NCBI GenBank assembly: GCA_049670505.1
Contig: JBATTK010000023.1
Span: forward strand, 1-34,656
DNA length: 34,656 nt
From: JBATTK01 sp049670505
Lineage (GTDB): Bacteria > Bacteroidota > Bacteroidia > Flavobacteriales > Flavobacteriaceae
Reading direction: 5' to 3'
The notes beneath the pieces are model-generated. The model worked only from the letters and a program-made list of their open reading frames with translations, searched no databases and was not told the origin of the DNA. Position 1 is the first letter of the stretch. Every line of letters starts with the position of its first letter. A program made the position numbers and the translations under genes. Positions 1 to 8,958 of this stretch are shown one piece after another.

Positions 1-351
1 ATAGGCTGGATCGTCCTAAGCAGTATTTGTCTTGTAGTGGTAGCCGGATTTACTCCGGAAGCTACTACTTTGATTATTTTGGTTACTACCTTTTTATCTA
101 TTTTTCAACATAGTAACATAAAAACACCTACTTGGATAGGGTACATCATACAACGGCCGGAGTCGCATACCATACACCATGCAAGAGGAATCCATGCCTA
201 TAATTACTCGGGTATTGCGGTATTCGATATCATCTTCGGAACATTCAAAAATCCAAAAAACTATGAGTACCATACAGGTTTTTACAATGGTGCATCAACA
301 AGGATAAAGGATATGTTATTGTTCAGGGATGTTTCAAAACCTCCTAAATAA
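1..351 (+). CDS. Fatty acid hydroxylase / sterol desaturase family protein, 3' part
   Basis: The reading frame is open from the first base, so the gene starts outside the window and only the last 116 residues are seen. The visible part has hydrophobic membrane stretches, a histidine in FQHSN and the cluster SHTIHHARG, which contains an HxxHH motif. In the fatty acid hydroxylase superfamily (PF04116) these histidines bind the di-iron centre that hydroxylates or desaturates lipid substrates in the membrane. The segment after it (NYSGIAVFDIIFGTFKNP) matches the usual C-terminal pattern of bacterial members. Family assignment is fairly safe; the substrate (sterol, fatty acid or carotenoid) cannot be told from this fragment. 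Confidence 0.8.
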   Translation: MGWIVLSSICLVVVAGFTPEATTLIILVTTFLSIFQHSNIKTPTWIGYIIQRPESHTIHHARGIHAYNYSGIAVFDIIFGTFKNPKNYEYHTGFYNGASTRIKDMLLFRDVSKPPK

Positions 352-562
352 AGCAGACGGACCATTTCGAAAACGTATCCGCACTACTGATTCTGTATTA
401 GTTTTCATAATGCGTACCTCGGATGCACATTTCATAGCATAGGCTCGGCACATTACGGAAAAAAGATTCCTATTGGATTCGTATAGACAATGGAGCAACT
501 ATTATGGAAATTTTACATCTTAAAAGCAACAAAGGAAATCCGATTCAAAAACTAAAACTGTT

Positions 563-1516
563 ATGAATGTTTTTGTCCACTTGATCAAGGTCTTAAAAAA
601 GAGAGCGACATCCACACGTATATGGATATATGCTGTATTGCTATGTTTCCTTTGGATTTCTTGCGATAAAGAGGAGGACCCGGTTCCCGAAGTAGAAGAT
701 CCCGTACAAGAAATAGTATCCCTTCCGGTAGTGATCCATGTGCTTCATGAAGGTGAAGCCATAGGTGAAGGTCCAAACCTCACATCCGAAAGGATAAAAA
801 GACAGATTGAGATCATCAACGAAGATTTCCGAAGAAAAAAAGGCACTCGGGGGTATAACGATCATCCAAGTGGCGGGGATGCCAAAATAGAATTTGTGCT
901 AGCAAAGAGGAATCCCGATGGATCCGCTTTTGATGGCATTAATAGAATAAACACCTCGGCTATAAACGTTCCCGATCTGGGATATAATCAAAATCATTAT
1001 GCCCAATACGCCTATTGGAATTCAAGTAGTTATATTAATATTTGGGTAACCCCCTTGCCCGAATCCAGCGAATGCCTGGCATTGGGAGTCGCTACGGGAC
1101 CGGAAACCGATCTTCCCGGAACGCAGCACTTATTGTTGCCGCAAGCCGGGGATGCCGAAGGTATTTTAATCAATTGGATACACTTTGGAGAATCGGATAT
1201 TGCTTGTCATGCAAAATATGGAAGGACCTTAACCCATGAAATGGGGCACTATCTGGGTGTCTTGCACCCTTGGGGAGGTAAAAATTGTGAGTTTAATGAT
1301 TATTGTGACGATACACCTGCCGTTGATGATGTGGTTTTTGGCACAAAGCCCTATATGGGTTGTGGCGGGGAAACCATTATGATAGGGAACTACATGAATT
1401 ATTCGGAAGATCAAGTCATGAATATTTTTACCAATGATCAAATCGCTAGAATGCGTTATGTATTAGAAAATCATAACGGTAGAAATTCCCTATTGACCAG
1501 TCCGGCCCTTAAGTAG
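563..1516 (+). CDS. M43-type zinc metalloprotease lipoprotein
   Basis: 317 residues. The N-terminus has a basic stretch, a hydrophobic helix and Cys34 followed by DKEED, which suggests a lipoprotein. The Trp at -3 (WISC) is not a canonical lipobox, so signal peptidase II processing is probable rather than certain. Acidic residues just after the Cys are typical of surface-exposed Bacteroidota lipoproteins. The catalytic motif HEMGHYLGVLH at residues 225-235 is the extended metzincin signature HExxHxxGxxH. Met278 in NYMNYSED is the Met-turn. Together these match pappalysin/cytophagalysin-like M43 peptidases, which act outside the cell on proteins. Several cysteines around the active site could form disulfides. 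No Por sorting domain is present, in agreement with lipid anchoring. No clear operon partner. Fold and catalytic class are solid; the substrate is unknown. Confidence 0.88.
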   Translation: MNVFVHLIKVLKKRATSTRIWIYAVLLCFLWISCDKEEDPVPEVEDPVQEIVSLPVVIHVLHEGEAIGEGPNLTSERIKRQIEIINEDFRRKKGTRGYNDHPSGGDAKIEFVLAKRNPDGSAFDGINRINTSAINVPDLGYNQNHYAQYAYWNSSSYINIWVTPLPESSECLALGVATGPETDLPGTQHLLLPQAGDAEGILINWIHFGESDIACHAKYGRTLTHEMGHYLGVLHPWGGKNCEFNDYCDDTPAVDDVVFGTKPYMGCGGETIMIGNYMNYSEDQVMNIFTNDQIARMRYVLENHNGRNSLLTSPALK

Positions 1517-1940
1517 ATTGTAGGGCTCCATATTAGGTTTTTTGGTTGCTTGTCTATCTTCCTCCGGATAGGGTCAACTGCTTAAGAATCGATAACTAGC
1601 TGTTTTGGGTTTCATTTCCGAACCGATTATGAACAAAATAACCTTTCCGGAATCAGTTTTTCAAAGCACTTTTTAAATGTTGTCGGGTATTCCAAAATAT
1701 TTAAAAAGCACCCATTTCCCGTCTTTTTTTCTTAGCATATTTATTTTTTTTAAAATTAAATGCCCGGGTATCAACACATAATTAAACATTTGTCAGTGAG
1801 TATTTTACGTTGAAAAACTAAAATTCATATTGCTTACTGAAAATTGTTCCATGATGAAAATTTTAAAAGAAAAATAGCTGAGGGGTTGGGTAAATTAAAA
1901 ACCAACTGTTCTACCAGTATAACAATAAAAAAATAAAATC
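1517..1940. other. Intergenic region, AT-rich
   Basis: This 424-base stretch holds no convincing gene. It is strongly AT-rich in its second half and must carry the promoter of the acidic lipoprotein that follows. No clean Bacteroidota -7/-33 pair and no strong terminator hairpin for the upstream protease could be recognised. A nine-codon ATG-initiated frame near 1851 is too short to call. Confidence 0.5.
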
Positions 1941-2720
1941 ATGACTGCTAAAATTTTTAAACTAGGTTTATCTTTTGCTATAACCTTGGCGATGCTAGTA
2001 TTTGTTTCCTGTTCGGATTCTGACGATTCCGAAGTGTTCAACGGGAATAATTCCGGGCAAACCAGCTTTAAGGTTTCCTCCTCTTTCAATTCCGTTGCCG
2101 GCAAAAAGTATCTATCGGAAACGGCAAAATCATCTTTGGAGATTACATCGTTCCTTGTAAACATTGAAGAACTTGAGCTGGAACTGGATGACGACGATAG
2201 AGATGATGAGGGAAGAAATGATGATGCTTGGGACGATGATGGGTACTACGGTTCTGATGATGAAATAGAATTGAAGGGGCCTTTTGAACTTGATCTACTT
2301 GCCGGAGAATTCGTTTTTGCCACTGTAGACGTTCCCCAGGCGCGGTACGAAGAACTGGAATTCGAATTTGATGAAAGTGATGATTCTTCCAGTGAACTTT
2401 ATGAAAAGACTATTCTTGTAAAAGGTACCATAGATGGTATTCCCTTTGAGTTCTGGCACGATTTTGAAGAGGAGGTCGAAATCGATTTTGAGGATTCCAA
2501 TAGCGATATAAGTATTACGAACGGCTCCAATAGTATTGTCATAAATTTTGATTTGGATGGTCTCTTTGATGATATAACAGGAATTGATTTGTCCGAAGCC
2601 ATAGATGGCGATGACGACGGATTGATAGAAATAAACCCAAATGACGATGATGGCAACGGAGCCATAGCCGATGAATTAAAAAATAAGCTAGAAGATTATA
2701 TTGATCTTTTGGACGACTGA
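1941..2720 (+). CDS. Highly acidic lipoprotein (DUF4382-like) with Ca-binding-like loops
   Basis: 259 residues. The signal peptide ends in a lipobox (FVSC) with Cys24 as the lipidated residue. The following SDSDDSE resembles the lipoprotein export signal that sends Bacteroidota lipoproteins to the cell surface. The body is very rich in Asp and Glu, with a run of acidic residues around 77-100. The layout (SFLVNIEELEL, then FELDLLAGEF and a later strand-rich part) recalls DUF4382-type lipoproteins; that assignment is tentative. Near the C-terminus are two loops of EF-hand type: D222xD224xD226G and D235xD237xN239G. The canonical twelfth-position acid is missing, so they look more like dockerin or bacterial Ca loops than full EF-hands. 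Probable role: surface Ca2+ or cation binding, inferred only from composition. The gene stands alone and ends at a strong terminator. Confidence 0.75.
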   Translation: MTAKIFKLGLSFAITLAMLVFVSCSDSDDSEVFNGNNSGQTSFKVSSSFNSVAGKKYLSETAKSSLEITSFLVNIEELELELDDDDRDDEGRNDDAWDDDGYYGSDDEIELKGPFELDLLAGEFVFATVDVPQARYEELEFEFDESDDSSSELYEKTILVKGTIDGIPFEFWHDFEEEVEIDFEDSNSDISITNGSNSIVINFDLDGLFDDITGIDLSEAIDGDDDGLIEINPNDDDGNGAIADELKNKLEDYIDLLDD

Positions 2721-3198
2721 ATAAGGAGACCATCGGTTTATGCGCTTAAGTAGCTTAACCTATTCATAGCATTGCCCGTAGATTGAACAGTATAACAGAT
2801 TCAAGGAAACAATCCCTGATGCTATCTGACAACCAAAATACTGAAAATCAAATCTTTGGGAATTCAATTAGCACCTAGCGTAGGCCTCGGAAACCGGAGG
2901 CCTACTTTTTTTGTATTTTAATTTATTTAGGGTAAAAGAAGGCTTAAAATCATAAACTTTAGGTAATCGCCCTAGAGCTTTCAAGGAACCCTTATCATTT
3001 TTCTACAATCCGAAAAGCACTACGCCTTCCATTGTAGCCTTTGGTTCACTAGGAACCTAGAACAGAGGTCCCTAAAACATGAAGTCCAATACAAACAGGA
3101 TACCGAATAAAGCATCTTAATCATACAATTTGAGGAGTATCAAATAAATAAAAACCAAATTATGTCCGATCTGTAGGCGGGAAAAGAAATATAGTAGA
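2721..3198. other. Convergent intergenic region
   Basis: This 478-base gap lies between two convergent genes and contains no credible coding frame. Its one clear element is the hairpin with T-tract at 2880-2912. The part from about 2920 to 3198 shows no recognisable structure. Confidence 0.5.
2880..2912 (+). terminator. Rho-independent terminator
   Basis: The arms GTAGGCCTC (2880-2888) and GAGGCCTAC (2897-2905) form a perfect 9-bp GC-rich stem with a short loop that can add two more G-C pairs. Seven T residues follow directly (2906-2912). It would end transcription of the acidic lipoprotein gene, although it lies 160 bases beyond the stop codon. Confidence 0.85.
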
Positions 3199-4704
3199 CT
3201 ATATCCTAAACCAATCCTTGACTTCCTTTATGATTTTTTCATCTCCACAATTGCTAAAATCAAATTCATTGCTTTGGGGGTTATACCTATACCCTTTGCC
3301 CCAGTCCTCTATTTTCTCAACAATTTGTCCTATGGCATCGCAGATAAAAAGGAGCTCTTCATTTGTAGTTACCGGATGTAACGAGAGACGTACCCATCCC
3401 GGTTTATGGGTGAGATCATTGTCTTGGATATCCTTAATAATTTGCTTGGATGTATCCTTCGATATGTTCAAAAGATAATGACCATAGGTACTGGCACAGG
3501 ACCACCCGCCTCTAACCTGAATACCGAAACGGTCGTTCAATAAACGTACGATCAGATTATAGTGTACTCCCTTTATCCCGAAGGAGACACAACCGATGCG
3601 TTTTTGATCATTATCCCCTAGAATATACAATCCTGGCACCTGCCTTAATCGATCAAAGCATAGTGCCAATAGTTCCTCTTCCCTTTGTGCTATCTCTTCA
3701 ACCCCCATCTTTTCCTTTAATCGTATGGCCAATGCAGCCCGCATTACCTGAAGAAACCCCGGGGTACCGCCATCTTCCTTGGTCTCAATATCATCATAGT
3801 AGCCATACGCTCCCAAAGGATTGGTCCACTTTACATTACCGCCACCGGGTACATCGGGGCAATTGGTATTGTAGAGTTTTTTGTTGAATACCAAAATACC
3901 ACAGGTTCCCGGTCCTCCCAAGAACTTATGGGGCGAAAAGCATATAGCGTCCAATCGTTCTTCTTCCTGTTCCGGATGCATGTTGATATCCACATAGGGG
4001 GCAGAAGCTGCAAAGTCCACAAAACAATATCCACCATGTCTATGCATAATTTTTGCCAGCTCATGATAAGGGGTTATGATTCCGGTAACGTTGGAACAAG
4101 CGGTAAACGAACCTATCTTCAAGGGTCTGTTCCTGTATTTCTTGATTTCAATTTCCAGATTATCGGGACAGATGAGATTATTTTCATTACATGGGACAAT
4201 AACTACATCTGCGATGGTCTCCATCCACGGTACATGGTTGGAATGGTGTTCCATATGGGAGATAAAGACCACGGGGCGCTCAACTTCGGTCAGGGTCAAT
4301 TTGTCTTTTACCGCATCGGGCCATCTAAGCCCCATAATACGCTGTAATCTAGAGAGCACCCCGGTCATTCCCGTGCCTGCCGTCACCAAGACGTCGTTCC
4401 TGTCCGCGTTCACATGTTGTTTAATGATTTCCCTTGCATGTTTGTAGGCATAAGTGGAAGCCTTTCCTGTTTCGCTAGAGAATGAATGTGTATTTGCAAC
4501 CATGGGACCGATAACATTTCGCATGGTATCCTCAATTGGGCCATACAGTCTTCCACTCGCGATCCAATCGGCATACAATAATCTCTGAGGATTATTTATT
4601 GCATTGAACTCATGCTCGTAGCCGATAATATTTTTTGAAAACTGCTGGAAATAGGTTTCTAATTTTGAGATAGTATTGCGCTTACTTTCTACCAATGAAC
4701 TCAT
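3199..4704 (-). CDS. Class V aminotransferase-fold PLP enzyme (cysteine desulfurase / selenocysteine lyase-like)
   Basis: 501 residues, longer than SufS or IscS (about 400). The PLP-binding lysine is K260 in CFSPHKFLGGPGT. Asp230 in CFVDFAASAPY is the residue expected to hold the pyridine nitrogen. The segment VRGGWSCASTYGHYLL aligns with the region of SufS-type enzymes that carries the catalytic cysteine, here Cys403. This points to a cysteine desulfurase- or selenocysteine lyase-like reaction, but class V enzymes also include isopenicillin N epimerase-like proteins, so the substrate is open. The 40 residues before the YADWIASGR strand are an N-terminal extension. No suf or isc genes are nearby, so it is probably a stand-alone enzyme. 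The start ATG at 4704 leads straight into a plausible N-terminus. Confidence 0.85.
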   Translation of the reverse strand: MSSLVESKRNTISKLETYFQQFSKNIIGYEHEFNAINNPQRLLYADWIASGRLYGPIEDTMRNVIGPMVANTHSFSSETGKASTYAYKHAREIIKQHVNADRNDVLVTAGTGMTGVLSRLQRIMGLRWPDAVKDKLTLTEVERPVVFISHMEHHSNHVPWMETIADVVIVPCNENNLICPDNLEIEIKKYRNRPLKIGSFTACSNVTGIITPYHELAKIMHRHGGYCFVDFAASAPYVDINMHPEQEEERLDAICFSPHKFLGGPGTCGILVFNKKLYNTNCPDVPGGGNVKWTNPLGAYGYYDDIETKEDGGTPGFLQVMRAALAIRLKEKMGVEEIAQREEELLALCFDRLRQVPGLYILGDNDQKRIGCVSFGIKGVHYNLIVRLLNDRFGIQVRGGWSCASTYGHYLLNISKDTSKQIIKDIQDNDLTHKPGWVRLSLHPVTTNEELLFICDAIGQIVEKIEDWGKGYRYNPQSNEFDFSNCGDEKIIKEVKDWFRI

Positions 4705-5022
4705 AAAACTTATTTTCTTCTAAAATATGTATAAAAATAAAAAAGAATTGTAGTGGGCACATTTTGACCTTTATTCACCCACTGGTTCAAAATAATACAA
4801 AAAAAAGGAGATTTTAATTAAAGATATAACGCTATTTATCCCTTTTGAACTATGGCCTTCCCTAAAATTGAGCCAAAACATCATAAGGAAGGGGTATTTT
4901 GTCAAAGATCTGCTTTATGAAAAATAACCAAATAATCTTTCTGAAACGTGTTTTCTTATGGAAAAACTATTTTTTTTCATAACGTATTTTCCCATTCTTG
5001 AATTTCATATCTTTAGAATCCT
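4705..5022. other. Divergent promoter region
   Basis: This 318-base gap separates the minus-strand PLP enzyme from the plus-strand ion-transport operon, so both promoters must lie here. TATCTTTA just upstream of the plus-strand ATG resembles the Bacteroidota -7 element (TAnnTTTG) but has no matching -33 element at normal spacing. A CCTTCC/GGAAGG inverted repeat with a long loop near 4858-4892 was seen and is not convincing. No Mg2+ riboswitch-like element was recognised. Confidence 0.4.
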
Positions 5023-5814
5023 ATGTTAAAAGATATCGATACTGTACTCCTGGACCTCAAAGATGGATTTTTAGAACTCGTTCCTAACATACTTATTTCG
5101 CTCCTAGTTTTGGGCATAGGCTATCTGCTCGCCCGATTCATAAAATATCTGGTCAAGCGATCAATAAAATACCTCGGCCAGCTTATCGGTAGTAGGTTCA
5201 ATGCCCCGGACCTTGAACATGCAGCTTCCTTTATAGGTGTAGCAATTTTTTGGTTGATCATCTTCTTCAGCATACTGTTGGTCACGGATATATTGGGGTT
5301 GGCCATTTTGACCGTTTGGTTTGAACGCATTCTACAATATCTTCCAAACGTACTTGCGGCCATCCTAATTATTTTTGCTGCCATTATCATCGGGAACTTT
5401 ATCTATGGCACCATAGTTTCGTTTGCCTCACGTGTTGGAATGACCTATGGTACCACGCTGGGCAGAATTGCACAGTCTTTGATTTTATTTACTGCAATTA
5501 TCATAGCGATCGATCAGATAGGTATAGAGATATCCTTCCTTATCAACATTATAGATATCGTCCTTGCGGGCTTGTTATTTGGTACTGCATTGGCCTTTGG
5601 GTTGGGGGCCCGGACATCCGTCAGCAATATTTTGGCCGCATTCTATGTGCGTAAGATGTACAAAGTAGGGGATTATATCCAAATAGGAAAGGTCAAAGGC
5701 ACTATTACGAAGATCGATACCACCAATGTTTGCCTGGACAGTGAAAACGGACAGGTGACCATTCCCGCTAAAGAATTCAATGAAGTTACCTCATTTCTAA
5801 TCAATAAAAAATAA
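5023..5814 (+). CDS. Short MscS-like mechanosensitive channel family protein
   Basis: 263 residues with about five hydrophobic segments: roughly 20-40, 66-88, 108-130, 145-165 and 172-198. The first part resembles the conserved-TM-helix repeat found in MscS-related proteins. The last helix runs into ARTSVSNILAAFYVRKMYKVGDYIQIGKVKGT. This is the pattern of the MscS pore helix leading to the beta domain. The protein stops after that domain (IPAKEFNEV), so the large C-terminal alpha/beta vestibule of E. coli MscS is absent. It probably forms a small membrane channel or an osmotic/ion-sensing pore. It is followed after 3 bases by an MgtE-domain protein and then by MgtE, which suggests a link with Mg2+ flux. 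That link is inference from gene order. Confidence 0.8.
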   Translation: MLKDIDTVLLDLKDGFLELVPNILISLLVLGIGYLLARFIKYLVKRSIKYLGQLIGSRFNAPDLEHAASFIGVAIFWLIIFFSILLVTDILGLAILTVWFERILQYLPNVLAAILIIFAAIIIGNFIYGTIVSFASRVGMTYGTTLGRIAQSLILFTAIIIAIDQIGIEISFLINIIDIVLAGLLFGTALAFGLGARTSVSNILAAFYVRKMYKVGDYIQIGKVKGTITKIDTTNVCLDSENGQVTIPAKEFNEVTSFLINKK

Positions 5815-5817
5815 CCA

Positions 5818-6621
5818 ATGGATACCGATCGTATCGTTGCAGAAGCTTTTATCAGGAAATATCCACTTAGGGCCGCACATGTGCTCGAAAGGTTGAAGGA
5901 TGTAGAGGTAGCTGCGTATATTCAGAAACTACCTATAGATCTCGTTGTCCCCACGCTAAATCTTATGGATCTCCATAAAGTGGCTACATGCTTTCCCTTC
6001 TTGAGTCCTGAACTTATGAAGAGTCTAATGGAAAATAGTGATTTTTCTTTGACGGAATCCCTCGTAAGACAGTTGGACGAACCTTTTAGAAACCAGATGC
6101 TGGATACGTTGTCCCCAGGCTTTTCTTTCGAATTACGCAAAAAGCTGGAACAGGACGTTGATTCGGTCGGCGCTTTGATGGTACCTATAAGGACTCCACT
6201 ATATATGGAAATGACCGTAAAGGAAGTCAGGGAGATCGTTAAGAAAAATAAGCATATTCCGATTACCTATCTCTTTGTGATCGATATGCTGGGGAAATTT
6301 GAAGGAGTCATACCATTGCACAAGCTGTTCCTTACCGATGGGTCGGATAGTATTTCATCATTAACGGACAGGGAAATACCTAGGTTCTTTCCCGATATGC
6401 CGGTCGCCGGCATCATTGGGCATCCCGCATGGTATGAATACCGGATTATCCCAGTGGTGGACAGCTCGGGAAAACTCATGGGTGCCCTACCCTTCGAAAT
6501 GACGCGAAAGGGCACTTCCACAAAAAAAGGGGAACGTACCCAACAGATTTTGGAAACGGGCAATGCCCTTGGTGAATTATACCGGGTTGGACTGACCGGT
6601 TTTTTACGAAGTTTTGAATAA
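5818..6621 (+). CDS. Soluble MgtE N-domain plus CBS protein (no transporter domain)
   Basis: 267 residues with no membrane segment. Residues about 10-120 consist of short helical repeats (AAHVLERLKDVEVAAYIQKL) of the MgtE N-terminal type. Residues about 128-240 resemble a CBS pair (TYLFVIDMLGKFEGVIPLHK and YRIIPVVDSSGKLMGALPFE). In MgtE these two cytosolic domains sense Mg2+ and gate the channel. Here they occur without the five-helix pore, although a complete MgtE is encoded 19 bases downstream. It may be a regulatory subunit of MgtE, a regulator of the MscS-like neighbour, or a degenerate MgtE copy. The short acidic C-terminal tail ends cleanly, without a frame continuing into a pore domain, so it does not look like a recent frameshift. 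Confidence 0.8.
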   Translation: MDTDRIVAEAFIRKYPLRAAHVLERLKDVEVAAYIQKLPIDLVVPTLNLMDLHKVATCFPFLSPELMKSLMENSDFSLTESLVRQLDEPFRNQMLDTLSPGFSFELRKKLEQDVDSVGALMVPIRTPLYMEMTVKEVREIVKKNKHIPITYLFVIDMLGKFEGVIPLHKLFLTDGSDSISSLTDREIPRFFPDMPVAGIIGHPAWYEYRIIPVVDSSGKLMGALPFEMTRKGTSTKKGERTQQILETGNALGELYRVGLTGFLRSFE

Positions 6622-6640
6622 ACCATTTTGATAGAATTTG

Positions 6641-7960
6641 ATGGATATGGAAACGGATAGCGAAATTGCAATACAACTTCTAAGCAGGGAATTTTTTATA
6701 CAATGTCCAAGAGATGCGGCTTTAACTATAGATTCGTTTCCTACGGATACCATTTTGGCATATCTCAAAGATCTACCCGTACAAAATGCCAAAGCTATTT
6801 TTTTTCATTTGAATCCCGACACGGTCACGGCACTTATCAAGAAGATGGAAGATGGTCTGTTCATTACACTATTTTCGGGGGCAGACACCCATTTGGCCGC
6901 CAGACTACTCTCACGATTGGACAATGACGAAGTTTCTCCCAAACTCGACTTATTGCCGGATCTGACTTCCAGAGAGATCAAGAGTTTTCTGAAGTATCTT
7001 CCGGACACGGCCGGCCAACTCATGGAAACTACGGTGACCACTTTTGATTTTAAAAACTCTGTGCAAGATGTTCTGGATAAAATCCGAAAAATTGGGGACC
7101 GCAAGATTACGGTTATCTATATAACCGACGGGGCCGGGAAATTGGTGGGCAAGATTCCGTTGCAACTTATTGCCATCGCCCAGCCCACCGAAATACTACA
7201 GCACCTTATGGAAGCTTCCCCTTCCGTAAATGCCATGGCACCAAGGGAGGAGGTATTGGCGGTAATCGAAAAAGAGCGACTCCTACAGGTTCCGGTCATC
7301 GATATCAATGACAACCTCTTGGGGGTCATTAGGAACGATGTCTTGATCAGTGCCTCAAAACAAGAGATTACGGAGAACTTACAGGCTATGTTCGGTGCCG
7401 GCAGGGAAGAGCAGGCCCTATCCAAGGTATCGTTTGCGGTTCGGAAAAGACTTCCCTGGTTACAGGTAAATCTTGCAACGGCATTTTTGGCGTCAATGGT
7501 CGTAGGTTTTTTCGAGGATACCATAGCCCAGATTACGATTTTGGCCATTTTTTTGCCTGTAGTGGCCGGACAATCGGGAAACACAGGTTCCCAAGCGTTG
7601 GCCGTAACGATGCGGGGTCTTGCTTTACGGGAAATCAGGATTTCACAATGGTTTAGAGTAGCAAGAAAAGAAATCATGGTAGGTTTTATCAACGGCATTG
7701 CCGTTGCCCTGACCACAGGTACCATTGTCTATTTTTGGTCCTCATCTTTGGGAATTGCCATAGTAATAGGTATTTCTATGGTCTTGTCAATGATCATTGC
7801 CGGTTTTGCGGGAGCAGTAATTCCTATGGCTCTTAAGGCCATAGGGCAAGATCCGGCCACCTCCTCATCGATAATACTAACTACTGTCACCGATATTTGT
7901 GGTTTCCTGAGCTTTTTGGGATTGGCCACTGCACTGGCATCGGTACTCGGAATTACCTAA
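6641..7960 (+). CDS. mgtE: Magnesium transporter MgtE
   Basis: 439 residues from ATG 6641; a TTG at 6638 is a less likely start. Domain order is that of MgtE: helical N domain (about 1-125), CBS pair (about 130-250) and a five-helix membrane domain (about 265-439). The pore signature GQSGNTGSQ lies at residues 310-318 within PVVAGQSGNTGSQALAV. Asp418 in TTVTDICGF corresponds to the conserved membrane Asp that binds Mg2+ in Thermus MgtE. The protein is expected to be a Mg2+-gated, Mg2+-selective inner-membrane channel. It is the third gene of a probable operon with the MscS-like protein and the MgtE-N/CBS protein, and it ends at a bidirectional terminator. Confidence 0.93.
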   Translation: MDMETDSEIAIQLLSREFFIQCPRDAALTIDSFPTDTILAYLKDLPVQNAKAIFFHLNPDTVTALIKKMEDGLFITLFSGADTHLAARLLSRLDNDEVSPKLDLLPDLTSREIKSFLKYLPDTAGQLMETTVTTFDFKNSVQDVLDKIRKIGDRKITVIYITDGAGKLVGKIPLQLIAIAQPTEILQHLMEASPSVNAMAPREEVLAVIEKERLLQVPVIDINDNLLGVIRNDVLISASKQEITENLQAMFGAGREEQALSKVSFAVRKRLPWLQVNLATAFLASMVVGFFEDTIAQITILAIFLPVVAGQSGNTGSQALAVTMRGLALREIRISQWFRVARKEIMVGFINGIAVALTTGTIVYFWSSSLGIAIVIGISMVLSMIIAGFAGAVIPMALKAIGQDPATSSSIILTTVTDICGFLSFLGLATALASVLGIT

Positions 7961-7969
7961 GTCCTGCAT

Positions 7970-8019
7970 AAAAGCCATAGTTTTGGTCAAACGACGACTT
8001 TGGCCGACTATAGCTTTTT
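7970..8019. terminator. Bidirectional terminator between mgtE and the SDR gene
   Basis: AAAAGCCATAG (7970-7980) pairs with CTATAGCTTTT (8008-8018) with one mismatch. Inside it GGTCAAA pairs with TTTGGCC, allowing one G-T pair. A and T tracts flank the stem on the two sides, so it can serve both the plus-strand mgtE and the converging minus-strand SDR gene. Confidence 0.7.
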
Positions 8020-8047
8020 ATAGGATGTATTGTTGTATGGCGTTGTT

Positions 8048-8767
8048 TCAATTATCTGGAAGTTGTCCTCCGTGCACTTCAATTATTTGTCCATTTATAA
8101 AGGAATTTATCATAATTGAGGTCGCCATCTTTGCTATGTCTTCAGATTCCCCTAACCTATTCACGGCAATCTTATTTTTATTTTCTTCAAACAGCTTTCT
8201 CCTCTCGGATTCTTCCATAAAGTCCCAAAATCCGCTATCAATAAATCCCGGTCTAATAACATTGAACCTTATAGGTGCCATTTCTACGGTCAGTGCTTTT
8301 GCAAATCCTTCTACGGCGTTAAAAGCGGCCGTTACTAAAACGGTCCCTTTGGTAGGTTTAGTGGCAAACCCGCCCGTGATAAATGTAATTGACCCATTTT
8401 TCTTGATTTTTTTTACGGCCGACTTAGAAATCATAAATAGACTCCAAAACTTTCCATAAATATAGGTGTCCTTGATATCCAATGACGCTTCTTGGAAATT
8501 ACCCGTCCCACCTGGTGCAGCAGTTATAAAAACGTGATCAAGATTTTCTAAGGAGTCAAACAATTCTTCAATTGAATCAGGTTCTACAACGTCAACAAAC
8601 CTACTTTCAACCCTTTCTGATAATTTTGATAACGCGACAGAATTTTTCTCCCTATTGTGTCCTGCAATAATTACTTTTCCACCTAATGTTTCCGCTAACT
8701 TGGCGGTTGCAAAACCCATTCCTGTAGCGCCCCCAATAATCAATACGGTCTGATTCTCTAAATTCAT
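8048..8767 (-). CDS. SDR-fold protein lacking the catalytic Tyr/Lys
   Basis: 239 residues from ATG 8767; an in-frame TTG at 8776 is less likely. The N-terminus has the Rossmann dinucleotide motif GGATGMG (residues 12-18). The C-terminal part (AVEGFAKALTVEMAPIRFNV, then IRPGFIDSG) is typical of short-chain dehydrogenases. The catalytic YxxxK is missing: aligning AVEGFAKAL with the usual sequence places V145 at the Tyr position and F149 at the Lys position. NNAG is also replaced by TAAPGG. A known branch of SDR proteins lacks the tetrad, so this may be a natural non-catalytic or altered-mechanism member. It keeps its frame throughout. It lies downstream of rpiA on the same strand, about 190 bases apart. 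Confidence 0.85.
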   Translation of the reverse strand: MNLENQTVLIIGGATGMGFATAKLAETLGGKVIIAGHNREKNSVALSKLSERVESRFVDVVEPDSIEELFDSLENLDHVFITAAPGGTGNFQEASLDIKDTYIYGKFWSLFMISKSAVKKIKKNGSITFITGGFATKPTKGTVLVTAAFNAVEGFAKALTVEMAPIRFNVIRPGFIDSGFWDFMEESERRKLFEENKNKIAVNRLGESEDIAKMATSIMINSFINGQIIEVHGGQLPDN

Positions 8768-8958
8768 ATCAAGCAAATTTTAGTGGCTTACAACTTATTT
8801 ATATCGATGTAAAATATATTTTATTCCTCAGGAATGAAAGTAAATAGATGTATTTGACAATCATTTTATTGAACTTGTATAGACTGAAATCCGAGAAAGC
8901 AAAATCAATCATCTTTTACGGCTATTATGGGGTCGGCTTTTACCATAAGGGGTATTAT

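Noticed and set aside
4858..4892. CCTTCC/GGAAGG inverted repeat upstream of the MscS/MgtE operon, considered as an Mg2+ riboswitch
   Set aside because: Only six pairs around a long loop, with none of the conserved M-box sequence blocks recognised.
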